DNA of 64,000 bases from Catenulispora sp. MAP5-51 (GTDB lineage Bacteria > Actinomycetota > Actinomycetes > Streptomycetales > Catenulisporaceae), in NCBI RefSeq assembly GCF_041261205.1, contig NZ_JBGCCH010000002.1, forward strand, positions 1 to 64,000. The letters are read 5' to 3'. Of this stretch, positions 16,525 through 26,800 are shown piece by piece; the first letter of the stretch is position 1; each line of letters opens with the position of its first letter. The notes beneath the pieces were generated by a model, which saw only the letters and a program-made list of their open reading frames with translations, did not search any database and was not told the origin of the DNA. The translations under genes were made by a program, and so were the position numbers.

Positions 16525-17565
16525 CTACTTCACCCCGGCGTAGGAGTGCAGGCCGTTCACGAAGATCGACACCACGAAGTAGTTGAAGATGAAGCAGCCG
16601 TAGCCCAGCAGCGCGATGATCGCGGCGCCCTGGCCCTTCCAGCCGCGCGTGGCACGCGCGTGCAGATAGGCGGCGTAGACGACCCAGGTGATGAAGGCCC
16701 ACGTCTCGGTCGGGTCCCAACCCCAGTACCGGCCCCAGGCCCGCTCGGCCCAGATCGAGCCGGCGATGACCGTGAAGGTCCACACCGGGAAGGAGAACGC
16801 CAGGATCCGGTAGGCGGTGAGGTCCAGCTTCATCGCCGAGGGCACGCGCTTCCACATCGAGTTCGGGTTCGCGGTGCCCAGCTTCGCCTTGTCCTCGTAG
16901 TTCGACTTGACCAGATACAGGACCGTGGCGACCGTGGCGACGGTGAACATGCCCGAGCACAGCACCGCGGCGGCCACGTGCACCACCAGCCACGGCGAGT
17001 GCAGCGCCGGGACCAGCTGCTCGGCGTCCTTGTACAGGACTTCCATGGCCAGGCCAAGGATCGCGACGATCACGCCGGTGACGAACACCCCGAGCCAGCG
17101 CGCGTTCTTGCGGAACAGCAGGCCGACGTACAGCGCCATCGCGACCGCCGAGCCGGCGACGGTGAACTCGTACAGGTTGCCCCACGGCACCCGGTGCGCG
17201 GCCAGGCCGCGGCAGACCACGCCGATCACGTGCAGCGCGAAGCCCAGCACCGTGGTGCTGACCGCGATGCCGCCGGCGGTGATGGCGCGCACGTTGCCGC
17301 CGTCGATGGCCTGCGCCGGCTCGTCCTCGTCCGGCCGGTCGTCCAGGCCGTCCAGGTCCTCGAGATCGTCGAAGCCGTCCGCCGCCGCGCCCGCGCCGAC
17401 CAGGACCGCGGCCTGCTTCGGCACCTTGGCGGCGCTCTCGACGACGAACGTCGACTTCCGCCCGAACACCCACTCCGCCGTGTACGCGAAGAACGCGATC
17501 AAGTACACGAACATCGCGCCGTAGACGGCGTAGTTCGAGAACCGCGCCAACGACTCGTTGATCAC
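16525..17565 (-). CDS. ccsB: Cytochrome c biogenesis protein CcsB/ResC
   Basis: Part of the system II haem lyase that carries haem across the membrane with ResB and attaches it to apocytochrome c. The 346-residue protein has about eight helices. The haem-handling WWD motif is at residues 277-285 (WGRYWGWDP), and likely haem-ligand histidines are H112, H196 and H302. Start is GTG 17565, overlapping the resB stop by 4 nt (GTGA). Residues about 64-83 form an acidic insert (DDLEDLDGLDDRPDEDE) in the first loop. Last gene of the resA-ccdA-resB-ccsB operon. Confidence 0.95.
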   Translation of the reverse strand: MINESLARFSNYAVYGAMFVYLIAFFAYTAEWVFGRKSTFVVESAAKVPKQAAVLVGAGAAADGFDDLEDLDGLDDRPDEDEPAQAIDGGNVRAITAGGIAVSTTVLGFALHVIGVVCRGLAAHRVPWGNLYEFTVAGSAVAMALYVGLLFRKNARWLGVFVTGVIVAILGLAMEVLYKDAEQLVPALHSPWLVVHVAAAVLCSGMFTVATVATVLYLVKSNYEDKAKLGTANPNSMWKRVPSAMKLDLTAYRILAFSFPVWTFTVIAGSIWAERAWGRYWGWDPTETWAFITWVVYAAYLHARATRGWKGQGAAIIALLGYGCFIFNYFVVSIFVNGLHSYAGVK

Positions 17566-19289
17566 TTCTGGACTCCCGCCTTCGGAGGACGCAGACCCCT
17601 GCCCACGCCCCGCACTTCGTCCCGCAACCGCGCGTCCTCGGCCCGCGCCAAGCCGGCCACCTCGACCCGCACCGTGTTCTGGCCCCGGCCCTGCTCCTGG
17701 GACTGGACCTCGTCCAGCACCACGGGCCGGACCCGCACGAACACCCGGCGCCGCCGTATCCCCAGCGACCCGAGCAGCCCGACGATGATGCCGATGGCCG
17801 AGACGAAGACCAGCATCTTCGACGGGTCGTGGTTGAGGTCGAACTGCGCCCACTGCTTCACGCCGTCGAACTCGATGCTCCCGGTGCCGTCGGGCAGCTG
17901 GACCGTGTTCTTGCCCTTTTCCAGGGTGAGGATCACCGACGGGTTCGTCGGGTCCTGCGCGTTCGGCAGCTTCACCCGCTGGGCGTTGGTCACGTTCATC
18001 GTGTACACGCCCGGGTTCGGCCCGAGGTCGCCGCTGTAGGCGCTCAGCACCAGCGCCGGGTTCGAGGCCGTCGGGAACAGCGACACCGCGCCCATGCCCG
18101 GGACCATCTCGCCGGGGTAGTCCGGGATGAAGATGCCCGACAGGCCCAGCTGCTGCGGGCTGCCGTACTTGTCGATGTAGCCGTTCTTGACCTTGTAGAT
18201 GCCCGAGCCCAGGCCCATCGCGCCGGAGTCGAAGAACTCCACCGGCTGGTGGTCGACGATCACCTTGCCGGTCTTGTCCCGGACCGTGATGATCGGCGAG
18301 TAGCCGTGGCTGCTCAGGTAGACGCTGACCCCGTCGACGGTCAGCGGGCTGTTCTCCTTCAGCGTCGCCTTCTTCTCCGGCGACGAGGGCGAGGAGTTGT
18401 AGTGGACGTCGGCCGTGAAGGACCGGGCCTGGCCGTAGTCCGGGGCGTCGTGGTTGGGCTCGTAGGTCGCGGTGAACTTGTCCAGCGTGAGCCCGAACGG
18501 CGGCAGCTTGTCGGGGTCGACGCCGCCGCCGAAGGTGTGGTCGTCGTAGTTCATCGTGATGTTCGTGAACCCGTCGCCCTCGGTGATGACGACCTTGCCC
18601 TGGTAGCCGAAGTAGCCCTTGACCGCGAACCCGGCCAGGATGCCCACCAGCGACAGGTGGAAGATCAGGTTGCCGGCCTCGCGCAGATAGCCCTTCTCCC
18701 CCGAGACCCACCCGCCGCCGTCGGCGTCCGTCCCGCGCACGACACGGAAGCGCTTCTTCTTCAGCTCCGCTTCCGCGGCACTGAGCTTGTCCTCTATGGA
18801 GGTGCCCGTGGTGTCGTTCCAGCGGAAGTGGGCCGGCATGCGCGCCAGGTTGCGCGGAGCGGCCGGCGGCGGCTTGCGCAGCACCTTGAGATGCTGCGCG
18901 GTGCGCGGCAGGATGCAGCCGATCAGCGAGATGAACAGCAGCAGGTAGATCGCGGAGAACCAGGCCGACTTGTAGACGGTGAAGAACTGCAGGTGGTCCA
19001 GCAGCGGACCCAGCGTCTTGTGCTTGGTGATCCAGTCGGTCACCAGCGTCGGGTCGGTGTTGGCGCTGCGCTGCGGCAGCAGCGACCCGGGGATGGCCGC
19101 CAGCGACAGCAGGAACAGCAGGATCAGCGCCACGCGCATGGAGGTCAGCTGCCGCCACACCCAGCGCAGATTCTCCAGCAAGCTCAGCCGGGGCAGCGTG
19201 ACGCCACCGGTGCCGCCGCTGTCCTCTTCCCGCGGCGCCGTGGTGAGGCTGTCCGCGTCCATCTCGGGCAATTCTGTTGGCGTTGCCAT
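17562..19289 (-). CDS. resB: Cytochrome c biogenesis protein ResB
   Basis: A 575-residue membrane partner of CcsB in system II cytochrome c maturation. It has an N-terminal disordered tail (about 40 residues), then helices including MRVALILLFLLSLAAIPGSLLPQR, where the GSLLPQR motif is characteristic. A large extracytoplasmic domain (about residues 230-480) and a final helix near residue 500 follow. The last ~50 residues are basic and cytoplasmic. ATG at 19289 (MATPTE) was chosen because longer upstream reading enters ccdA. It is 20 nt from ccdA and overlaps ccsB. Confidence 0.93.
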   Translation of the reverse strand: MATPTELPEMDADSLTTAPREEDSGGTGGVTLPRLSLLENLRWVWRQLTSMRVALILLFLLSLAAIPGSLLPQRSANTDPTLVTDWITKHKTLGPLLDHLQFFTVYKSAWFSAIYLLLFISLIGCILPRTAQHLKVLRKPPPAAPRNLARMPAHFRWNDTTGTSIEDKLSAAEAELKKKRFRVVRGTDADGGGWVSGEKGYLREAGNLIFHLSLVGILAGFAVKGYFGYQGKVVITEGDGFTNITMNYDDHTFGGGVDPDKLPPFGLTLDKFTATYEPNHDAPDYGQARSFTADVHYNSSPSSPEKKATLKENSPLTVDGVSVYLSSHGYSPIITVRDKTGKVIVDHQPVEFFDSGAMGLGSGIYKVKNGYIDKYGSPQQLGLSGIFIPDYPGEMVPGMGAVSLFPTASNPALVLSAYSGDLGPNPGVYTMNVTNAQRVKLPNAQDPTNPSVILTLEKGKNTVQLPDGTGSIEFDGVKQWAQFDLNHDPSKMLVFVSAIGIIVGLLGSLGIRRRRVFVRVRPVVLDEVQSQEQGRGQNTVRVEVAGLARAEDARLRDEVRGVGRGLRPPKAGVQK

Positions 19290-19309
19290 CCGATACCGTC
19301 TCGTTCTGC

Positions 19310-20134
19310 CTAGATCGGGGACTGGAACCCGGGAGTCTGGCCCTGAAGCCAGGTCACCAGGTGGTCCCACTGCCCGGTCACCAACAGGACGCCGATCAGG
19401 ACGAGCATGCCGCCGCCGATCCGCATCACGGCCTGGTAGTGGCGCTTCACATAGCCGAACGCCCCCATCGCTTTGCGGAACGCGATCGCGGTGAGGACGA
19501 ACGGAAGACCCAGCCCCAGACAGTACGCCACTCCGATGAGAACCGAGCGCCCGGCGTTCCCGGAGTCGATGGACAGCGAGGAGACCGCCGACAGCGTCGG
19601 TCCCATGCACGGCGTCCAGCCCAGCCCGAACAGGATCCCCAGCAGCGGCGCGCCGGCCAGGCCCACCCGCGGGTCGGTGTGGAACCGGGCCTCGCGGTTG
19701 AAGACCCGGCTGATCACGCCGGGCACCACGCCGGCGAACGACAGGCCCATCAGTATCGTGATGCTGCCCAGCACGATCTGGATGGTGCGCTTGTGCACCA
19801 AAAGGAACTGCCCGCTCCAGCCGGCCAACGCCTCCAACAGCACGAACACGATGCTGAAGCCGAGGACGAACAACAACGCGCCGGCGATCATCCGGCCGCG
19901 CTTGGCCCGCGCCGCCTCGTCGAGCGTCTGCTTGCCCAGATCCACGCCGGTGAGTCCGGTCACATACGACAGGTAGCCGGGCACCAGCGGCAGCACGCAC
20001 GGCGACAGGAACGAGATGAGCCCGGCCGCCAGCGCGATGGGCACGGCGACCAGGAAGCTGCCGTACTCCACCCGCGACTCGGTGGAGGTGTAGCTGGAGG
20101 CCAGGTGCGTCAGGACGGCGGCGGTCGCGCTCAT
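19310..20134 (-). CDS. ccdA: Thiol-disulfide transporter CcdA
   Basis: Six-helix DsbD-like membrane protein that passes electrons from cytoplasmic thioredoxin to extracytoplasmic thiol reductases such as ResA. The redox cysteines are C46 in [19 protein letters not shown] and C176 in [10 protein letters not shown], both in the canonical positions. The 274-residue length fits, with a ~25-residue hydrophilic N-terminus. It lies 10 nt after resA and 20 nt before resB, a standard operon order. Confidence 0.95.
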   Translation of the reverse strand: MSATAAVLTHLASSYTSTESRVEYGSFLVAVPIALAAGLISFLSPCVLPLVPGYLSYVTGLTGVDLGKQTLDEAARAKRGRMIAGALLFVLGFSIVFVLLEALAGWSGQFLLVHKRTIQIVLGSITILMGLSFAGVVPGVISRVFNREARFHTDPRVGLAGAPLLGILFGLGWTPCMGPTLSAVSSLSIDSGNAGRSVLIGVAYCLGLGLPFVLTAIAFRKAMGAFGYVKRHYQAVMRIGGGMLVLIGVLLVTGQWDHLVTWLQGQTPGFQSPI

Positions 20135-20144
20135 CGTCGGGGAC

Positions 20145-20732
20145 TCACTGACCGGACAGGACGGTGTCGAGGGCCGCGGACAGGTCGTCGTAGTCCACGG
20201 GGCGCAGCGCGCGCCAGGCCAGGTCGCCGTTCTTGTCGATGATCAGCGTCGAGGGCACCGAGCCCAGCGAGGTGATCCCGGCCAGCTTGGTCAGCAAAGT
20301 CTCGTTGCCGTCGTCGACCAGGTTCGGGTAGCTGATCTGCTTGGCCTTGACGAACGCCTGGGCCTGCGCGGTGTTGTCGCGGGTGTCGATGCCGACGAAC
20401 TGCACGCCCTTGGCCTGGTACGCCTCGTTGGCGTGCTCCAGGTACGGCGCCTCCGCCTGGCACGGGTCGCACCAGGATCCCCAGATGTTCACGACCATGA
20501 CCTTGCCCTTGTAGGAGGACATGTCGAGCTTGGAGCCGTCGAGCGTGCTCCCGGAGAGCATGGGGAACGGCTTGCGGTCCTTGACGGAGAACGCGGCGGC
20601 GGTGCCCAGGCCGTCCTTGTTCTTCGGGCCCGACCCGCCGCAGGCGGCCAGGCCGAAGGTCAGTGCGGCGGCCGTCATCGCCGCCGCGGTCACGGCTACC
20701 GACCTGCGTGTTCCATCCGTCCTGCGCAGCAT
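20145..20732 (-). CDS. resA: ResA/TlpA-like thioredoxin lipoprotein
   Basis: Reduces the CXXCH cysteines of apocytochrome c before haem attachment. The 195-residue precursor has a signal peptide with lipobox LAAC (lipidated C31) and a thioredoxin fold. Its active site is WCDPC (W87, C88, C91), and the cis-Pro loop is SVPSTLIID. The WGSWC context is typical of TlpA/ResA. First gene of the resA-ccdA-resB-ccsB operon, anchored to the outer face of the membrane. Confidence 0.93.
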   Translation of the reverse strand: MLRRTDGTRRSVAVTAAAMTAAALTFGLAACGGSGPKNKDGLGTAAAFSVKDRKPFPMLSGSTLDGSKLDMSSYKGKVMVVNIWGSWCDPCQAEAPYLEHANEAYQAKGVQFVGIDTRDNTAQAQAFVKAKQISYPNLVDDGNETLLTKLAGITSLGSVPSTLIIDKNGDLAWRALRPVDYDDLSAALDTVLSGQ

Positions 20733-20768
20733 GTGAAAAGTTTCGCATGGGAGCCGTACGGGCTTGCG

Positions 20769-20824
20769 GCAGGGTCCCCGAATGGGACGAAGCGTCGCGC
20801 TCCGCCCATGGCGGGAGACCCTGC
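20769..20824 (-). terminator. Candidate terminator of the hemL-phosphatase transcript
   Basis: 8-bp arms GCAGGGTC (20769-20776)/GACCCTGC (20817-20824) with a long, internally structured loop lie just past the histidine phosphatase stop. The long loop makes this tentative. Confidence 0.35.
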
Positions 20825-20835
20825 GCGACGTTCTT

Positions 20836-21489
20836 CTACGCTCCGGCGACGAACTTCTTCGTGTTCTTCACCGGCAGCAGGTCCTTGGCCGGCTCGCTGT
20901 ACTTGACGCCGGTGATCCGGCCGTCGGTGATCTCGAAGGAGGTCAGCGAGGCCAGCGTGCACTCCCGCTTGCGCGGGTCGTGGAAGAAGGAGCGGTTCTC
21001 GGCGGCCAGCCGGCTGATCCAGATCGGCAGCTGGTGGCTGACCACGACCACCTCGTGGCCCGGGGCCAGCGCCGCGGCGTCTATCAGCGCCGCGTGCATC
21101 CGCGTGACCTGCTCCTTGTACGGCTCGCCCCAGGACGGCTTGAACGGGTTCCACAGCTTGAACCAGACCGCCGGCCGCTTGAGCACGCCGTCGCCGACCG
21201 AGAACTTCTTGCCCTCGAAGAAGTTCCCCGCCTCGATCAGCCGCTCGTCGGTGCCGACCGTCAGGTCGTGCCGGGCCGCGATCGGCGCCGCGGTCTCCTG
21301 CGCGCGCTGCAGCGGCGAGGCGACGACCGCCTTCACGTCGTGGTCGGCCAGGTGGTCGGCGACCCGCTCGGCCATCTTCTGCCCGAGTTCGGACAGGCGG
21401 AAGCCCGGCAGGCGGCCGTAGAGGATGCCGTCGGGGTTGTAGACCTCACCGTGGCGCATCAGGTGGACAGTCGTCGTGGTCGAGGCCAT
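20836..21489 (-). CDS. Histidine phosphatase family protein
   Basis: A 217-residue phosphoglycerate-mutase-like phosphatase. The catalytic phosphohistidine motif is LMRHGE (R12, H13, G14). The other conserved elements are SPLQRAQETA and the second histidine in VVVVSHQLPIW. The substrate is unknown. It follows hemL on the same strand with a 38-nt gap, so the two are probably co-transcribed, as seen in other actinomycetes. Confidence 0.9.
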   Translation of the reverse strand: MASTTTTVHLMRHGEVYNPDGILYGRLPGFRLSELGQKMAERVADHLADHDVKAVVASPLQRAQETAAPIAARHDLTVGTDERLIEAGNFFEGKKFSVGDGVLKRPAVWFKLWNPFKPSWGEPYKEQVTRMHAALIDAAALAPGHEVVVVSHQLPIWISRLAAENRSFFHDPRKRECTLASLTSFEITDGRITGVKYSEPAKDLLPVKNTKKFVAGA

Positions 21490-21527
21490 CTTTGTGGCGT
21501 TTCCTCTCGGGAGAAAATCGGGGGCGG

Positions 21528-22847
21528 TCAGGACTTCTCGGCCGCCGCGGCGGCCCGGGCGGCGTGCGGCAGCGCCTCGGCGACGGCCTCGACGGCCGCC
21601 TCGTCGTGCGCCGCGGAGACGAACCAGGCCTCGAAGGAGCTCGGCGGCAGGTAGACGCCGCGGTTCAGCATCGCGTGGAAGAACTCCGCGTAGGCCTTCG
21701 TGTCCTGCTTCTTGGCGTCCTCGTAGTTCTTCACCGGCTCGCCGGTGAAGAAGACGGAGAACATGGTGCCGGCGAACTGGACGGTGTGCGGGACGCCCTC
21801 CTTGGCCAGCGCCTCGGAGGCCAGGTCGGCGATGCGGTGCGCGGTGGCGTCCAGGTGGCTGTAGACCTCGGGGGTGCAGTGGCGCAGCGTGGCCAGGCCC
21901 GCGGCGGTGGCGACCGGGTTCCCGGACAGCGTGCCGGCCTGGTAGACCGGGCCGACCGGGGCCAGGTGGCCCATGACGTCCGCGCGCCCCCCGAAGGCCG
22001 CCGCCGGGAAGCCGCCGCCCATGACCTTGCCGAAGGTCATCAGGTCCGGCACCACGCCGTCGATGCCGTACACGCCCTCGCGCGAGGCCCGGAAGCCCGT
22101 CATCACCTCGTCGGAGATGAACAGCGCGCCGTGCTCGCGGCAGATGTCGGCCAGGAACTGGTTGAAGCCCGGCTGCGGCGGGACGATGCCCATGTTGCCG
22201 GGCGCGGCCTCGGTGATCAGGCAGGCGATCTCGGCGCCGTGCGCCTGGAACGCGGCCCGGACCGCCTCGACGTCGTTGTAGGGCAGCACGAGCGTGTCGC
22301 CGGCCTGCGCCCCGGTGACCCCGGGGGTGTCCGGCAGCGCGAAGGTGGCGACCCCGGAGCCGGCCGCGGCCAGCAGCGAGTCGACATGGCCGTGGTAGCA
22401 GCCGGCGAACTTCACAATCTTGGTCCGGCCGGTGAACCCGCGGGCCAGCCGGATCGCGCTCATCGTCGCCTCGGTCCCGGAGGAGACCAGCCGCACCTGC
22501 TGGAGCGGGGCGATCCGGGCCACCATCTCCTCGGCGAGCTCGACCTCCCCGGTCGAAGGCGCACCGTAGCTGGCCCCGCTCTGCAGCGCCTTGACCGCCG
22601 CCTCCGTCACCGCGGGGTGGTTGTGGCCCAGGATCAGCGGGCCCCAGGAGCAGACCATGTCGACGTAGCGGTTGCCGTCGACGTCGGTCAGGTACGCGCC
22701 GTCGCCGGAGGCCATGAACCGCGGCGTGCCCCCGACCGCGCCGAACGCCCGCACCGGAGAGTTCACACCACCCGGCGTCACGGCCCGGGCCCGGTCGAAC
22801 AGGTGCTGGGACTGGGTCTCGGGCGGCTCGTACGGATGCGCGTTCAT
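21528..22847 (-). CDS. hemL: Glutamate-1-semialdehyde 2,1-aminomutase HemL
   Basis: PLP enzyme making 5-aminolevulinate, the tetrapyrrole precursor, by the C5 route. A 439-residue class III aminotransferase fold is seen. Signatures are [13 protein letters not shown] at the N-terminus, [15 protein letters not shown], and the PLP-binding Lys274 in [11 protein letters not shown]. Alternative functions in the aminotransferase class are excluded by the [11 protein letters not shown] start. Its position next to the cytochrome c maturation operon is consistent with haem supply. Confidence 0.96.
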   Translation of the reverse strand: MNAHPYEPPETQSQHLFDRARAVTPGGVNSPVRAFGAVGGTPRFMASGDGAYLTDVDGNRYVDMVCSWGPLILGHNHPAVTEAAVKALQSGASYGAPSTGEVELAEEMVARIAPLQQVRLVSSGTEATMSAIRLARGFTGRTKIVKFAGCYHGHVDSLLAAAGSGVATFALPDTPGVTGAQAGDTLVLPYNDVEAVRAAFQAHGAEIACLITEAAPGNMGIVPPQPGFNQFLADICREHGALFISDEVMTGFRASREGVYGIDGVVPDLMTFGKVMGGGFPAAAFGGRADVMGHLAPVGPVYQAGTLSGNPVATAAGLATLRHCTPEVYSHLDATAHRIADLASEALAKEGVPHTVQFAGTMFSVFFTGEPVKNYEDAKKQDTKAYAEFFHAMLNRGVYLPPSSFEAWFVSAAHDEAAVEAVAEALPHAARAAAAAEKS

Positions 22848-22899
22848 GCCGCCATGCTCTCAGATCCGGACGCCGGGCCCGCTATCGCGGTGGCCCCGC

Positions 22900-23331
22900 T
22901 CACTCGGGGGCGGGACAGGGCGCGACACGCATCGCGGCCACGGCCTCGACGAACTCCGCCGGCGGCTGGTAGCCGTGGTCGCGAACGTAGTGGACGACCA
23001 GCGTCGGCGCGGTCAGCTGCCGGCCGTCGGCGGCGACCACGCGGATCTCGGCGCTGCCGAGGTACAGGACGCGGGTGCCGTAGACGGCGCGGTACTGGTA
23101 GTCGGCCTCGAAGAGGTGGCGGAAGCGGCAGGCGTGCACGCTGCGGGTGACGGCGACGGTGTGGTCGGCGGCGAGGGCGACGAGGTTGTCCCAGAACAGC
23201 GGGTCGGGATCCCCCTCCGAAACGGCGAACTCCCGACCGGGCTCGAGCCAGCCGACCGTGAGGAGTTCCACGCCTTCCGGCACGGTGTCCGGGAGGTAGT
23301 CGTAGGGAGCCAGGTCCGGGAAGTAGGTCAT
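22900..23331 (-). CDS. DUF7919-like protein, paralogue A
   Basis: A 143-residue soluble protein starting MTYFPDLAPYDYLPD. Its C-terminal block is PTLVVHYVRDHGYQPPAEFVEAV. The same framework appears in the adjacent gene at 23350, with matches at both ends and a divergent middle, so the pair arose by tandem duplication. The pattern fits the DUF7919 family as I recall it. It lies 18 nt after its paralogue and in the same orientation as the RHS gene upstream, a position typical of immunity proteins. That role is inferred. Confidence 0.65.
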   Translation of the reverse strand: MTYFPDLAPYDYLPDTVPEGVELLTVGWLEPGREFAVSEGDPDPLFWDNLVALAADHTVAVTRSVHACRFRHLFEADYQYRAVYGTRVLYLGSAEIRVVAADGRQLTAPTLVVHYVRDHGYQPPAEFVEAVAAMRVAPCPAPE

Positions 23332-23349
23332 GTCGGGATGGTGCCCTGA

Positions 23350-23820
23350 TCAGCGGCCGCTCGGCGCGATCCGCATCGCCTTCACCGCGTCGACGAATTC
23401 CTCCGGCGGCTGATAGCCGTGGTCGCGGACGTAGTGGACGACCAGAGTCGGGGCGACGAGCCAGCGGCCGTCCGGCGTGACGACACGGATCTCGGCGTGT
23501 CCGAGGAAGAGTTCACGGTCGCCGTAGACGGCGTCGACCTGGAAATCCTCGTCCTTGTCCTCGTCCTTGTCCTCGTCCCTGTCCGCGTGCGGCAGGTCGC
23601 ACGCATGCATGCCGCGCGTGGCCTGCGAGAAGTGATCGGCGGCCAGAGTGATCAGGTTCCTCAGGAACTCCGGATCCGGCTCACCCTCGCGCGTCGGGAA
23701 GTCGTGGCCCGCTTCGAGCCAGCCGACGTTGAGCACCTCGACGCCGTCGGGGTGGGGCTGCGGACCGGTCACGTGCTGGGGCCAGTACACGTAGGGGGTC
23801 AGGTCGGGGAAATAAGTCAT
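23350..23820 (-). CDS. DUF7919-like protein, paralogue B
   Basis: A 156-residue paralogue of the next gene. It begins MTYFPDLTPYVYWPQ and shares the LNVGWLEAGHDFPT block and the HYVRDHGYQPPEEFVDAV ending. It differs by an inserted acidic run DEDKDEDKDED (about residues 90-104), encoded by an imperfect 12-nt repeat of GTCCTCGTCCTT type. It starts 15 nt from the RHS stop and is probably translated from the same mRNA. It is a candidate immunity or accessory protein for the RHS C-terminal domain, not demonstrated. Confidence 0.65.
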   Translation of the reverse strand: MTYFPDLTPYVYWPQHVTGPQPHPDGVEVLNVGWLEAGHDFPTREGEPDPEFLRNLITLAADHFSQATRGMHACDLPHADRDEDKDEDKDEDFQVDAVYGDRELFLGHAEIRVVTPDGRWLVAPTLVVHYVRDHGYQPPEEFVDAVKAMRIAPSGR

Positions 23821-23835
23821 GCGCCCGGCTCCCGC

Positions 23836-26800
23836 TCAGTAATTCGACATCCGCTGATAGCCCGCCGCGCTCACGACTTCGCGGCAGGCGGCCCAGTGCA
23901 CCGTACCCTGGTTCGGCTGCAGCAGTTCCGACAATCGGGTGGGACCGGTGACGGTGACGTTGCGCGGCGTGCCCATGATCGTGAGCCCCTTGGGCCGGAA
24001 CAGCGTGTAGTCCGGCAGTTTCTCCCCGGGGCCGTACACCTCCAACGGCGTCGGGTTCCCGGTCTCGATCGCGTGGCCCTCCGAGTCGTAGATGCTCGTG
24101 CCGTGCTCGCTGTACATCGCTATGGAGGTGCCCTCGGGCACCACGACGTAGGACCCGTCGCCGGCCTCGATGCCGCCGTGGCCGCTGAGGACCAGATCGC
24201 CGTCGGGCCGGCCGATGTTCCGCACGTCCTGGGCCCCGCTGGAGCCGACCACGAAGTCGGGGGCGCCGCGCTCCGCCCCGCCCGAGACCGGAGCCAGGCC
24301 CAGGGGGTCGGACCAGGCCAGCGGATTGAGCACGTATCCGCGGTCGTTCGGCGACGGCGCGAGGCCCAGCGGGTCCGGAGTCAGGTAGGACCCGGAACCC
24401 GGGTCGTAGTAGCGGTTCAGGTTGTACGACAGGCCGGTCTCCGCGTCGCGGTACTGGCCCGGGAAGCGCAGCGGGCAGTCGGCGCCGCCCCGGGTGGCGA
24501 CCGCGACCGCCTCGCCGAAGACCGTGGTGGCCAGGGACCATTCGACGGTGCCGTCCGGCGCGACGAGTTCGGTCGGGGTGCCGACCAGGTCGGTGACGAT
24601 GGCGTGGAAGGCCTCGTCGATCTGTGACCCGCTCTGGTCGGCCCGGCCGCCGGCGACCCGTCTGCGCTGCGCCGCCGGCCGCATGCTGTCCGGCCGGTAG
24701 TCCCAGGTGAGGACGGCGACCGTCCCGTCGGCACCGGTGCTCTCCTGCTCGATCAGGCGCGCGCCGTCCCAGCTGAAGCTCACCCGCTCGGCGACGGCAC
24801 CGCCGGCGTCCAGCCGGGACTTGCCGGTCCGGCGGCCGATGGGGTCGTAGTGATAGCGCCACCGGGTCGCGTCCGGCAGCGTGGCCTCGACGAGCCGGTC
24901 CTCGCCGTCCCAGGCGTAGCGCCACTCCCGCTGCCTGCCGTCGAGCGTGCGGCGGACGACACGGACCATGCGGCCCTGCTCGTCCTGCTCGTAGTGCGTG
25001 CGGCCGGCCCGCCGGATCGCGGTGCCGGCGAACTCGCGGTCTCCGCTGTCGTCCGGGGTGTTCGGGGTGACGGCGCGCTGGAGGTTCCCGAGCGCGTCGT
25101 AGGCGTAGGACTCGTTCCAGGCGTCACCGGTCACTGCCCTGACCCGGCCGAGGACGTCGAGCAGGTAGCGGCGGATGCCGTGCACCGAGTCGTCGATGCC
25201 GTCCGGCATCCCGTCTTCGCGGTAGGAGTAGCGGCGCCACCGGCTCGGCGCGGCCGCCGCTTCGGCCGGATCGGCTGCTTGGCCGCTCGCGGCATCGCCG
25301 GTCCACAGGTTCTGCGCGACCAGCCGTCCGGCCGTGTCGTACTCCTGCGCCAGCAACGCCCCGGGGCCCAGCACCCGCGCGACCTCGCGGCCGGCCGCGT
25401 CGTGCCGGAACACGATGTCCCCGATGCCCGTGCTCAGCGCCGCGGGCCGGCCGGCGGCATCGAACTCCCAGTCCGACCGTGCTCCGCCCGGCGTGACCCG
25501 GCTGACGGCGCGGCCCAGCACGTCGTAGCCGTGGGCCACGGTCCGGCCGTCGACCGTCTCGGCGACGATCCGGCCCAGGGGGTCGCGTTCGTAGGCCACG
25601 GTGCTGACCGCGCCGCGCGCCGCGGTCATGCGGCCCATCGCGTCGTATTCGAAGCCGAGGACACCGTCGGCGGTGTGCCGCTCGACCACCCGGCCCATCG
25701 CGTCGCGGACCAGGTCCGAGGCCTGGCCGGCGCCGTTGGTCCGGCGGGTCAGACGGCCGGCGGCGTCGTGCGCGTACGTCACGGTGCGACTGCCGAAGTC
25801 CGTCTCGGAGACGAGCCGGCCGGCGGCGTCGTGCGCGTAGCGCCACTGCGCGCCGGTGGGCGCGGTCACCGAGGTGAGCCGCAGTTCGGCGTCGTAGCCG
25901 AAGTCGTAGCGGGCACCGCCCGGCTCGGTGCGGGACGTGACACGGCCGAAGGGCCCGTACTCGAAGCCGGTGGTCCCGACCGGCCCGACGTGCTGGACCA
26001 CCTGGCCGTTGGCGTTGTAGACGTTCTTCTCGACGCTCCCGTCCGGTCCCGTCCGGGACAGCGGCCGCCCCTCGAGGGTCCAGGCCGTCGCGGTGGTCGC
26101 GCCGGAGGGGTGGAGCGTGGCGGTGATCCGGCCGAACCGGTCCCGGCGGGACCGGGTCACCGCGCCGTCCGCCGAGGTCACCGCGACCAGCAGCCCGGCG
26201 GCGTCGGCCTCGAGCCGGGTGATGTGGCCCAGGGCGTCGGTGACCGCGACGACGGCCCCGCGCCCGTCCCGGGCCAGGCGGGTCTCGGCCCCGGCGGGAT
26301 CGGTGCTGCGCACCAGGTTCCCGCGCGTGTCGTAGCCGTGTCTCCAGGTCGCGCCGTCGCGGTTGACCAGACGCGTGGTGTTGTGAAGGCCGTCGTACTC
26401 GGCGACGCTGCGCGTGCCGTCGGGGTGGTCGACGGCGACCACGTCGCCGCGCTCGTCGTAGGTGAGGAGGGTCCGATGGCCGAGGGCGTCGGTCCTGGAC
26501 AGGAGGCGGCCGTACCGATCGTGCTCGAAACGCGTCTCGGCGCCGAGTCGGTCGGTGACGCGGTCGATGTGGCCCACGGCGTCGTAGTGGTAGCCGGTGG
26601 TGTGGCCGAGGGCGTCGGTGACAGCGGTGAGACCGGCCTCCGGGTCGTAGACGAAGGTCGCCGCCAGGAACCCGCCGTTCCCGGTGGACGAAGCGACGCG
26701 TCCCGCCTCGTCGTAGGCGTACGAGTACCGGAATGCGGAGCGGTCTGTCCAAGCGGTGATCCGGTCGGCGTCGTCATAGGCGTACTCGAAGGCGCGGCCG

